The notes: generated by a model from the letters alone, not told the origin. Counted from the first letter of the stretch, positions 4,651-11,259 are shown. The stretch: DNA of 12,230 nt from Candidatus Uhrbacteria bacterium RIFCSPHIGHO2_02_FULL_57_19 (GCA_001791115.1 MGDZ01000003.1:1-12230); one strand, 5' to 3'. Translations and numbers: made by a program.

Positions 4651-6183
4651 CTAAAGAGCGATCTTTTTCTTAAGCATCTTCTCCGCGAGTTGCGGATTGG
4701 CCCGGCCCTCGGTTTCTTTCATGACAATACCCAGGAGGACCTTGAGCGCCTGGAGCTTGCCGTCCTTGATTTCGGCGACGATGTTCGGATTATGAGCCAT
4801 GACCCGTTCGACCACCGGCGTGAGCGCGTCCGCATCCTCCACCTGGCCGAGGTTCCGGTCTTCCATGATCTGGGACGGATCCTTGCCGAGCAGGAGCATA
4901 TCAGTGAGGACCGTCATGGCCGCGGCGGAGGAGAGTTTGTTGCCGTAGACGAGCGTGATGAACTCGGCGAAGTTTTCGGGATCGATTTTGAGATTCTTCA
5001 TCGAGACGTGATGCTCACTCATCAGGCCGCCCAACTTCGAGAGCAGCCAGCCGGAGACTGTGCGAGCCAGCTTGGCTTTGTGTTTTTCATAAATTTCATC
5101 GGCCGTGCCGTCGGCCTCGGGGAGTGCGGCCAGCCATTCCTTGAGTTCCGAGACGACCTCCTCCGCGTAGTCGGCCAGATCGTGATCATCCACCATGATT
5201 CGAGCGTCGGCGGGAGGAAATCCAAACTCCTCGACGAAGCGCAACCGCCGGGCGGCGGGAAGTTCGAAGACGGGGACTTCGTCGCGGAGTGACGCGAGGT
5301 CAAGCGGCGGGATGTCTGGTTCGGGGAAGTAGCGGTAATCGGCAGAACCCTCCTTGGTCCGCTGTTCCTCGGTCGAGCCGCGCGCGTCGTTCCATCCGCG
5401 CGTGGCGTCATATTTTAGAACGTCACCAGATTCGTAAAGCTTGGTCTGCCGCTGGATTTCATAAAGGAGCGCGCGTTCGACGGACTTGAAGGAGTTGATG
5501 TTTTTCACTTCAACTTTCGGATTGAGCGTCAGATCAATCACGCTCCCGTCATCATTGCATCTTCGGATGGAAATGTTGGCGTCGCACCGGAGTTGCCCCT
5601 TTTCCATGTCCGCGTCGGAGACCCGGATGGCCCGCATGATGGCCCGCAGCTCCTGAAGAAAAATTTTCGCCTCATTCGGCGTGCGGAGATCTGGTTTGGT
5701 CACGATCTCGATCAAGGGAGAGCCAGCGCGGTTGAAATCCACCAGCGTCGAAGAGCCATCCGGCGCGTGGAGATTCTTGGCGGCGTCTTCCTCGAGATGG
5801 ACTCGTTCGATTTCAATCCTGGCGCGGTCGCGCTCGCTTTTTTTCGCGCCAATGACCTCGAATTCAAGGAATCCTTCGGTTCCGATGGGCATATCGTACA
5901 TCGAGATTTGATAGCCCTTGGGCAGGTCGGGGTAAAAGTAGTTCTTTCGGTCGAATTTCGCCTGGTTGGGGATTTTACAGTTAAGCGCCTTGGCCGCCCG
6001 CAAACCAAAAAGTAACGCTTCCTTGTTTAGGACCGGAAGCGTTCCAGGATGACCCGTGCAGATCGGGCAAATAGCGGTGTTCGGCGGCTCGTATTCTCCC
6101 TGGTTGGAGCATCCGCAAAACATCTTGCTTTTCGTCTTGAGCTGCACGTGGATCTCAAGACCGATCACCGGAATGTAGAGCAT
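4651..6183 (-). CDS. gatB: Aspartyl/glutamyl-tRNA amidotransferase subunit B
   Basis: GatB is the kinase/transamidation and tRNA-binding subunit of GatCAB, which makes Gln-tRNA and/or Asn-tRNA from mischarged Glu-/Asp-tRNA. Counting from the ATG, visible marks are PVIGLEIHVQL near the N-terminus, a zinc-type cysteine set C-x-C (23, 25) and C-x2-C (39, 42), FDRKNYFYPDLPKGYQIS (about 77-94), ERVHLEEDAAK, RAGSPLIEIVTKPDL, LRCDANIS, KVEVKNINSF and DYRYFPEPDIPPL. The GatB/YqeY helical tail follows. At 510 residues it is slightly longer than the usual 475-490. ATG at 6181-6183 is preferred; a GTG at 6190-6192 would add three residues. gatA and gatC are not in the window. The last 13 codons probably came from an integrated element. 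Confidence 0.97.
   Translation of the reverse strand: MLYIPVIGLEIHVQLKTKSKMFCGCSNQGEYEPPNTAICPICTGHPGTLPVLNKEALLFGLRAAKALNCKIPNQAKFDRKNYFYPDLPKGYQISMYDMPIGTEGFLEFEVIGAKKSERDRARIEIERVHLEEDAAKNLHAPDGSSTLVDFNRAGSPLIEIVTKPDLRTPNEAKIFLQELRAIMRAIRVSDADMEKGQLRCDANISIRRCNDDGSVIDLTLNPKVEVKNINSFKSVERALLYEIQRQTKLYESGDVLKYDATRGWNDARGSTEEQRTKEGSADYRYFPEPDIPPLDLASLRDEVPVFELPAARRLRFVEEFGFPPADARIMVDDHDLADYAEEVVSELKEWLAALPEADGTADEIYEKHKAKLARTVSGWLLSKLGGLMSEHHVSMKNLKIDPENFAEFITLVYGNKLSSAAAMTVLTDMLLLGKDPSQIMEDRNLGQVEDADALTPVVERVMAHNPNIVAEIKDGKLQALKVLLGIVMKETEGRANPQLAEKMLKKKIAL
4697..4725. repeat. 29-nt core shared with 2603-2631 (putative attachment core)
   Basis: These 29 nt of gatB, encoding VMKETEGRA plus the next codons, recur without mismatch at 2603-2631 in the same orientation, 2,094 bp away. 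Similarity stops abruptly on the upstream side and becomes partial on the stop-codon side. This is the pattern of an att core left at both ends of an inserted element. Confidence 0.7.
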
Positions 6184-6190
6184 AACTACC

Positions 6191-6258
6191 ACCGAATTTC
6201 TGAATCTGTCCGAATCTACGAATAATTCGGGATATTCGGGTTAATTCGGGGATTCGGC
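6191..6258. repeat. Short-period ATTCGG/CCGAAT repeat between gatB and the membrane gene
   Basis: CGAAT or GAATC units on the left (6193-6221) face ATTCGGG units on the right (6224-6257), spaced 8-12 nt apart, so the gap can fold into a hairpin around CGAATAATTCGG. The repeat runs into the last codons of the membrane gene (stop at 6241-6243) and up to the start of gatB. It takes up the whole gap between the two genes. Confidence 0.75.
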
Positions 6259-7002
6259 GGTGGCTTTGGATTCGCGTTTGAGGTCCAAAAGAAGAATGAC
6301 CACGCTGATCATCAGTAGCGGGCCGCCCAACCCTTCGATTATTGATGAGATGACGCTGTTGATCATGACCAGCCAGGTCGGGGCGCCTTCAAAGGCGATG
6401 GCCCATCTGCCTGAAAGGCCGTTGGCCAGAAAGACCAGAAGCGAGCTGGCAACGCTCACGGCCAGAATCCAGAAAAAGCTGGGCGCCGCCAGACGCCAGG
6501 CGACGGAGAACCAACGGCCGGAGGTCAGACGGCGGCTGGCCCGCAGCGCCTCGCGCCAAGGAAGTCCTTCGATGATGGTTAAAAAGATGGCAAAAGCGAA
6601 CCAGACGGAAAAGATGACGCCGGGAACGATAAGTGCCAGGAAACCAGCGAGCATGATGATCGTAACGACCACTGTTGTGATGACGGTGGGAAAAAAGGCC
6701 GGGGCTGCCTGGCGCAGGAGTTTTGACGGCGCTGCCTGCTCTCCCCGGAGAAGGGCGACGGTCGCCCGAACGGCCGCTATCTGAACGTAGAGTGACACTA
6801 AGTAAACGGGCAGGCCCAGAAGGAAAGTGACGGTCGTAATCACCTCCTGCCGGTCGGGCAGAATCTCAAGGAGAAGAAGTTGGGCCGCGCCAAGAATGAT
6901 GATGGGAACCAGGGCCCAGACGACGATGGCCAGGTACTTTTTGAAGTTTTTCTTGTAGAGATCCCAGGCGTGATCGATGATTTCACCGGCGCCGATGAGC
7001 AT
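6241..7002 (-). CDS. Polytopic membrane protein, 253 aa
   Basis: About six hydrophobic helices are visible (roughly 24-46, 53-78, 104-125, 127-145, 173-195, 210-238). After a short amphipathic start (EIIDHAWDLYKKNFKKYL) they fill most of the protein. A cytoplasmic-looking loop EALRASRRLTSGRW (151-164) between helices 4 and 5 resembles that of the membrane domain found with glycerophosphodiester phosphodiesterases and related DUF families. There are no catalytic residues, so a structural or lipid-related role is only a guess. The ATG at 7002 has no Shine-Dalgarno and lies 28 nt after the tmk stop, within a GGATT-type repeat, so translation probably depends on the same transcript. Confidence 0.85.
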   Translation of the reverse strand: MLIGAGEIIDHAWDLYKKNFKKYLAIVVWALVPIIILGAAQLLLLEILPDRQEVITTVTFLLGLPVYLVSLYVQIAAVRATVALLRGEQAAPSKLLRQAAPAFFPTVITTVVVTIIMLAGFLALIVPGVIFSVWFAFAIFLTIIEGLPWREALRASRRLTSGRWFSVAWRLAAPSFFWILAVSVASSLLVFLANGLSGRWAIAFEGAPTWLVMINSVISSIIEGLGGPLLMISVVILLLDLKRESKATAESPN

Positions 7003-7036
7003 ATGCGCGGATTCCGCAGATTAGCACGGATTATGC
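7003..7036. repeat. GGATT-type degenerate repeat between tmk and the membrane gene
   Basis: GGATT, AGATT and GGATT recur about 9-10 nt apart, with a small GCGG/CCGC hairpin (7007-7017). The unit fills the 28-nt gap and overlaps the tmk stop codon. It resembles the gap at 6191-6258 in kind but not in sequence. Confidence 0.5.
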
Positions 7037-7732
7037 TGATGTGAGTAAAGTATTGAGAAGTCGCATGGCCTGTTTTTTCATCACTGCCATCGGGGCAGAG
7101 GTGTCAAACGAAACGACCCGCGTGCCGCGGGAGGTAAAGAGGCGGCGGAATGATGGTGAGGCGTAGCGGCGAGCGAGCTTGGTCAAAAACGCTTTTTTCT
7201 CGAAGATCGCCTTGTCTTGTTTGCCGGTGCGGCTGGCGAGACGACGGAGCGCCACCTCTGGCTTGAGTATAGCAAGAATGAGAACATCCGGGGAGTGTTT
7301 GATGGCAAGCGCATTGCCCGGGCGGCGAAGGATGTTTGAAATAGTGGCACCCTGGACTAATTGGTAGGCCAACGTTGTAGATAAGCCTCGTTCCTGGATG
7401 ATGAATTTGCCCATTTTTCGGAGGGGAATTAGGAGTCGGCGATAAAGGACTTCCCGATCAAGGGCAAAGGCATCAACCATGGAATCGGCCGAATAATCGT
7501 GCGATCGCACCATCTCTTCGCGGATGGCGGCGCCGATCCAGGCGTGAGTTGGTTCGGCCGAAACAATAACATCGTATTTTTTAAGATCATTCGCGGTCGG
7601 TAGCGAGCCGTGCTTCTTTTCGTAAGCGCGCAAATCAAACACGCGCTTCCCGGCGCGATCGAGGGCCGCAGCCATGGCATCCACAATCGTTCCCTTGCCG
7701 GAGCCGTCGATCCCGTCAACGACAATAAACAT
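7031..7732 (-). CDS. tmk: Thymidylate kinase (dTMP kinase)
   Basis: Tmk phosphorylates dTMP to dTDP. The P-loop GIDGSGKGT (7-15), SAEPT (58-62) and the substrate motif QERGLSTTLAYQ (113-124) are present. The last corresponds to DR(Y/H)xxSxxAYQ with the usual Asp replaced by Glu. At 233 residues it is somewhat longer than the common 205-215; extra sequence lies between the P-loop and the EPT motif (about 34-57). MFIVVDGID is the only sensible start; AAGGA lies just 2 nt before the ATG, an unusually short spacing. It begins 10 nt after the thyX stop, so the product of ThyX is handed to the next enzyme of the same transcript. Confidence 0.9.
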   Translation of the reverse strand: MFIVVDGIDGSGKGTIVDAMAAALDRAGKRVFDLRAYEKKHGSLPTANDLKKYDVIVSAEPTHAWIGAAIREEMVRSHDYSADSMVDAFALDREVLYRRLLIPLRKMGKFIIQERGLSTTLAYQLVQGATISNILRRPGNALAIKHSPDVLILAILKPEVALRRLASRTGKQDKAIFEKKAFLTKLARRYASPSFRRLFTSRGTRVVSFDTSAPMAVMKKQAMRLLNTLLTSA

Positions 7733-7742
7733 ATTCCTTCTC

Positions 7743-9236
7743 TTAGAGCGATCCGATCGCTTGTGGCTTGTTGCCGACGGTGGAGATGGTCTCGTCGCTC
7801 ATGTCCACGCGCACGTAGCGGGCCAGCAGGGGATGAACCTCGTTTAACTTTTCCCAGCAGAGTTGGGCGATTTTTCTGTAGGATGGATGCCCTTTTTTGC
7901 CCGAGCGGAGCGGGATGAAGTTGTGGAGTTCCCGCAGGTTCCAAGTGATGAGCACGCGCTTCCTAAAGGCCATGGGCACGCAATACTGCGCTTCGCGCGG
8001 GAGGTCGGCGTAAATGGCGTGATAGAGCTCTCCCGCTCGCTCCATGGCGCCGCGGAAAACTTCTTCCTTGCCAGCTTCGATAATCTCCGGCGGAACATCA
8101 TAACCATGGAGCGCGGTGATCTCCTGATTGGTTTGGGTGGCCATCCTATGGCGCTGGACGTCGCGGAAGGCGCCGTAATCCATCAGAATATCAAAAGTGT
8201 AGTAGGCGTGCTCGAACTCGCGGAGCGTCTGGTCGTGCGGCCCGCGTCGGGAGAGCGCTTCGTCAATCACTCGTTCCTTTTCCTCGCGCGACATGATCTC
8301 GACTCGCTCGCGGATCTGATCATAAGAATAATGTCCGGCGCGGTAGAGGAGCGAGGTGATGATCTTGATCTCGGCTTGAGGATCAAACTCAACGATGCGC
8401 ACCGCTTCGGTTGGATCGATCTCGCGGAAGTCAGCAGTGAATTCACGCTCGAGCGCGGCCAAGGCCGGGGCGGTTTCCTGGAGGTAGGGGATGGGACTCG
8501 CGTATTTGACTAGCGTTGGGGTTACGCCAAGCGTCACGCGCTTTAATTCATCAGCGATCTCGCGCATCTCCTCCAAGGGATGCGAGTAAAATTTGGTGAT
8601 AGCCCATTCAAAGACCCGGGCATTGGCTGTCATTCCCAGATTGGTGAGCGTCGCGGCCGGAAGAAGATAACGGATGGCGTCGCAGGCCCGGGCCTTGGTC
8701 ACGCCCTCGTAGAGCCGGTCTTTCATCTCCTCGGGCTTGGGATGCTTCTTGCGCATGAACTCCATCATTATTGGCGCCAGCGCCAGATAGATATCGAAGA
8801 GCGAATCCATCGTCTCGACATAGCGGTCGGCGTGGTTGGACTCCATGATAGCCCGCGGCTTGTAGTAGCGGTTGCGGTCGTAGACCTGATAGCGCGTGGA
8901 TTTTTCGGTGTAAGAGGCCAGCCGGCAATCCTCGATGACTTTGGTGGCCACGTTGGAGACGTTTTCAAAGGCCACATGCAGAGTGGCGTGTTCAGCCACC
9001 GAGCCGTGTCCGTAGCCGACTACCCACTTCTCGTGGAATTCGGCCGACTTCTCGGCAGTGATCTCGGCGGCATTGGCCCGAAACGACGCCGGCGAGCGCG
9101 AGCATTTGGCAAAAGCCACGGCGATCACTTCGGGCGTGAGGTGTTCGTCCTCGCGCAGGGTGTAGATCTGCCGCTCGTTACCTAGGTCCGAGGTCTCCGG
9201 CGTTTCCGCGGCTTTTTGGTCTCCGGATGTTTCCAT
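7743..9236 (-). CDS. thyX: Flavin-dependent thymidylate synthase, tandem ThyX domains
   Basis: ThyX methylates dUMP to dTMP with methylene-tetrahydrofolate, FAD and NADPH. This 497-residue protein is about twice the usual ThyX (210-250) and holds two ThyX-like halves. The N-terminal half (about 20-255) has HGSVAEHATLHVAFE and RLASYTEKSTRY (105-116), matching the ASYNExSxRY part of the ThyX signature, but Asp-Cys-Arg replaces RHR. The C-terminal half (about 285-497) has RHRMAT (362-367) but lacks the ExSxRY part. The two halves together may form one site type. ATG at 9236 is preferred to TTG at 9242, because the promoter at 9246-9274 would start the message near 9239. The first 20 residues are acidic and probably disordered. 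Confidence 0.88.
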   Translation of the reverse strand: METSGDQKAAETPETSDLGNERQIYTLREDEHLTPEVIAVAFAKCSRSPASFRANAAEITAEKSAEFHEKWVVGYGHGSVAEHATLHVAFENVSNVATKVIEDCRLASYTEKSTRYQVYDRNRYYKPRAIMESNHADRYVETMDSLFDIYLALAPIMMEFMRKKHPKPEEMKDRLYEGVTKARACDAIRYLLPAATLTNLGMTANARVFEWAITKFYSHPLEEMREIADELKRVTLGVTPTLVKYASPIPYLQETAPALAALEREFTADFREIDPTEAVRIVEFDPQAEIKIITSLLYRAGHYSYDQIRERVEIMSREEKERVIDEALSRRGPHDQTLREFEHAYYTFDILMDYGAFRDVQRHRMATQTNQEITALHGYDVPPEIIEAGKEEVFRGAMERAGELYHAIYADLPREAQYCVPMAFRKRVLITWNLRELHNFIPLRSGKKGHPSYRKIAQLCWEKLNEVHPLLARYVRVDMSDETISTVGNKPQAIGSL

Positions 9237-9245
9237 ACTCAAATG

Positions 9246-9274
9246 ATAGTACTCGATTTTGCGGCCGAATACAA
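9246..9274 (-). promoter_or_regulatory. Promoter of the thyX-tmk-gatB unit
   Basis: On the minus strand TTGTAT (9269-9274), a 17-nt spacer and TACTAT (9246-9251) would place the start near 9239, giving a leaderless thyX message. The -35 overlaps the T-run of the upstream terminator. Confidence 0.5.
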
Positions 9275-9294
9275 AAGAACCCCGCTGTGGGGGT
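9273..9294 (-). terminator. Intrinsic terminator of the rplA-deaminase-kinase unit
   Basis: On the minus strand ACCCC/GGGGT (9290-9294 with 9279-9283) forms a stem followed by TTCTTTT. It begins at the stop codon of the P-loop kinase gene. Confidence 0.75.
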
Positions 9295-9849
9295 CTAGGA
9301 CTTCCACTTGTGCATCAGTTCATCCACCTGCGTGTGGAGCTGGTCGAGCCCGCCGTTGTTATCGATCTTTTCTTCGGCGTGAGCGGCGACGTCCTTGATG
9401 GAGACTTCCGTCGGAAGCTGTTCTTGAACGAGGAATCGTTCGTAGGTCATTTCAGTTTCTCCCGCCTTCTCTCCGCGGCGGATCATCCGTTCGTAGCGGG
9501 TCTTGGGATCAGCCGTCACATAGACCAGATGGAATCCGGGGAGCTTACCCAACGTCTCGATGTCACCCATCCGCCGGATGCCGTCCACAGCGATGATCTC
9601 CTCCGTCCGTTCCCGCGCCCAGCGGGCCACCGCGCGGGCGATTACCGTTTCCCCGAACGACTTCCGGAGTATCTCCGAGAGCTCGATCAAGTTTTCTCGC
9701 GTCGACTCAACATCGAGACGAGCCAGTATGTCGTTTAACGCATCCGAAAAGCGGCAAGTTGCCGCTTGGTGCTTCTCTTTTAGGTAGGCGGCAATGGTGC
9801 CCTTGCCCGCCCCGCCCTCGCCGACAAGTCCGATGATCACGGTTGCCAT
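9295..9849 (-). CDS. P-loop nucleotide kinase-like protein, 184 aa
   Basis: A small P-loop kinase: GEGGAGKGT (10-18), VDGIRRMGDIE (88-98) as the second conserved block, then VTADPKTRYERMIRRGE (111-127) as a lid-like Arg cluster. The layout and size resemble CoaE, adenylate kinase and the archaeal UPF0200 group, and also phage-type deoxynucleoside monophosphate kinases. I cannot choose between them by eye. It starts 5 nt after the stop of the dCMP deaminase gene, so the two are almost certainly translated from one message. Together with thyX and tmk close by, this suggests a deoxynucleotide kinase, but that is inference. No Shine-Dalgarno is seen before the ATG at 9849; translational coupling is likely. 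Confidence 0.8.
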   Translation of the reverse strand: MATVIIGLVGEGGAGKGTIAAYLKEKHQAATCRFSDALNDILARLDVESTRENLIELSEILRKSFGETVIARAVARWARERTEEIIAVDGIRRMGDIETLGKLPGFHLVYVTADPKTRYERMIRRGEKAGETEMTYERFLVQEQLPTEVSIKDVAAHAEEKIDNNGGLDQLHTQVDELMHKWKS

Positions 9850-9854
9850 CTACT

Positions 9855-10400
9855 TTAAGTTAGGGTGTAGGGGGTAGTCGGAACTGACGAATACTGCGGT
9901 GGTGTGATCGGCATGAAGGCCGCCGGCTGGTCGCTCTGTTTGCGTTCGTATTGGCGCAGCCAGATGCCGGCCTCGAGCATGAGCTCCCGCGCCCGGTCGG
10001 CGAGAGGATATTCGGCGGCGTAGACAACCTCCTTGATTCCGGCGTTGATGATCATCTTTGCGCACATCAGACACGGCGAATAGGTGGAATAGATGGTTGA
10101 ATCTTTGAGCGAGATACCGTGATAGGCAGCCTGGACGATGGCGTTTTCCTCTCCGTGAGAGCAGGCGCACTCTTCAAGATTCGAACCAGAGGGAATGCCC
10201 GACATCCGGGCAGCACAACGTTTGCAACCGCCCTCAAAACAGTTCCTGGTGTTGCGCGGAGTGCCGTTGTAGCCGGTGCTAATGAGGCGCTTCTCGCGCA
10301 CCACTACCGCCGCCACGTGCCGGGAAAGGCAGTTGCTGCGGCGCGCCACTTCGTGCGCGATGCTCATGAAGTATTCGTCCCAGGACGGGCGGGGTTGCAT
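9855..10400 (-). CDS. dCMP deaminase (ComEB/DCTD family)
   Basis: Zinc-dependent deamination of dCMP to dUMP, the substrate of ThyX. RPSWDEYFMSIA (4-15) is the typical start. HGEENA (82-87) carries the zinc ligand His82 and catalytic Glu84, with Gly in place of the usual Ala of HAE, and PCLMC (109-113) supplies Cys110 and Cys113. Further cysteines (54, 59, 62, 78, 80) may bind a second, structural zinc. The catalytic domain ends near residue 153. The last 28 residues are low-complexity, rich in Pro, Thr and Gln, and partly encoded by a C-rich repeat-like sequence (9857-9880). The ATG at 10400 lies 6 nt after the rplA stop and has no clear Shine-Dalgarno, so coupling to rplA is likely. Confidence 0.92.
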   Translation of the reverse strand: MQPRPSWDEYFMSIAHEVARRSNCLSRHVAAVVVREKRLISTGYNGTPRNTRNCFEGGCKRCAARMSGIPSGSNLEECACSHGEENAIVQAAYHGISLKDSTIYSTYSPCLMCAKMIINAGIKEVVYAAEYPLADRARELMLEAGIWLRQYERKQSDQPAAFMPITPPQYSSVPTTPYTLT

Positions 10401-10406
10401 AGAATC

Positions 10407-11090
10407 TTAGGAGATCTGGATTCGGATTGATGGTCCCATCGAAGAGGTTAGCGCGGCGTTCTCGATGAAGATGCCCTTGGCTGAGGCCGGTCTGGCGCGC
10501 TTGATGACGTCCGTGACCGCGTTTAGGTTCTCCAGGAGTTTGGACGATTCGGCTGAAACCTTGCCGATGACGATATGTACGTTGCCCGAGTCGTCGTTTT
10601 TGAAGGCGATTTTGCCTTTCTTCAATTCCTCGACCATCTTTTTGACGTTGGCGCCGACGGTCTCGGACTTGGGGTTGGGCATCAGCCCCTTGGGGCCGAG
10701 GATTTTGGCGACCTTGGCGAGCTTGGGCATCATGTCCGGGGTGGCCACCGCGACGTCAAAGCCGATTTTCTGGGTTTTGGCGATCTCGGCAACCAATTCC
10801 TCGCCGCCGACAAGATCCGCGCCCGCATCCCTCGCTTCTTTTTCCTTGTCAGCCGGAACGAAGGCGGCAACACGCTTCGACTTCCCGGTCCCGTGAGGGA
10901 GCGCGACGGTTCCACGCACCTGCTGTTCGCCCTTGGTGGGGTCGATTCCCAAACGGATGTGGATTTCGACCGAGGCGTCGAACTTGGCCGGGTTGGTCTT
11001 TTTTACCAGTTCAACGGCTTCCTCGGGGGAGTAGACCTTTTTGGGGTCGATGAGTTTCTTCGCCTCCAGGTATTTTTTGCCGTGCGGCAT
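10407..11090 (-). CDS. rplA: 50S ribosomal protein L1
   Basis: L1 binds helices 76-78 of 23S rRNA, forms the L1 stalk and often represses its own operon. The 227 residues match the family length. The order GKKYLEAKKLID, the AVELVKKT region, ATPDMMPKLAKVAKILGPKG (the L1 signature region), GLMPNPKSETV, KIAFKNDDSGNVHIVIGK and the PASAKGIF C-terminal region is typical. rplK, which usually precedes rplA, is not adjacent; the upstream gap instead holds a repeat hairpin and a folded element, then a terminator. The ATG at 11090 has no Shine-Dalgarno. The dCMP deaminase gene begins 6 nt after its stop, an unusual pairing of a ribosomal with a nucleotide gene. Confidence 0.97.
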   Translation of the reverse strand: MPHGKKYLEAKKLIDPKKVYSPEEAVELVKKTNPAKFDASVEIHIRLGIDPTKGEQQVRGTVALPHGTGKSKRVAAFVPADKEKEARDAGADLVGGEELVAEIAKTQKIGFDVAVATPDMMPKLAKVAKILGPKGLMPNPKSETVGANVKKMVEELKKGKIAFKNDDSGNVHIVIGKVSAESSKLLENLNAVTDVIKRARPASAKGIFIENAALTSSMGPSIRIQIS

Positions 11091-11096
11091 ATTGTT

Positions 11097-11152
11097 GGAC
11101 TACGGTCTACGGACTACGGTCTACAGTAGTCTGTAGTCGGTAGTCTGTAGTC
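11097..11152. repeat. 14-nt tandem units arranged as an inverted repeat before rplA
   Basis: GGACTACGGTCTAC occurs twice without mismatch (11097-11110, 11111-11124). It is followed by TAGTCTGTAGTCGG (11127-11140) and a second, partial copy (11141-11152), which are the same unit in inverted orientation. The two halves can pair into a long imperfect hairpin of about 27-nt arms ending 6 nt before the rplA start codon. Confidence 0.85.
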
Positions 11153-11155
11153 AGC

Positions 11156-11211
11156 GTAGCGTGGTTCGAGCCCTCGACAATCGTCGAGGTCCCACGAATA
11201 AGTGGCGCTAC
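11156..11211. other. Predicted three-way-junction folded element
   Basis: An outer stem GTAGCG (11156-11161) with CGCTAC (11206-11211) encloses a 7-bp hairpin CCTCGAC/GTCGAGG (11172-11178 with 11183-11189) and a 4-bp hairpin CCAC/GTGG (11192-11195 with 11202-11205). It lies between the terminator of the upstream gene and rplA, so it could be in the rplA leader or be a dispersed repeat. It is not a tRNA. Confidence 0.55.
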
Positions 11212-11217
11212 CGTACC

Positions 11218-11249
11218 AAAAACCGGCCAGGGACGCAACCCGGGCCGGT
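11218..11249 (-). terminator. Intrinsic terminator of the 11260-12093 gene
   Basis: On the minus strand ACCGGCC (11243-11249) pairs with GGCCGGT (11222-11228), with an inner CCC/GGG extension and a T-run (11218-11222). It lies 11 nt after the stop codon. Confidence 0.88.
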
Positions 11250-11259
11250 GGGATGGACA

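Noticed and set aside
4582..5292. Long plus-strand open frame opposite gatB
   Set aside because: It is antisense to the conserved gatB frame and has no family motif; it is open because of the GC-rich codon pattern of gatB.
7863..9185. Plus-strand open frames opposite thyX
   Set aside because: They mirror the third-position GC bias of thyX and do not resemble any protein.
11161..11211. tRNA-like sequence with GGTTCGAGCC
   Set aside because: The TTCGAGC resembles a T-loop, but the flanking bases do not pair as a T-stem and there is no anticodon arm; a three-way junction fits better.
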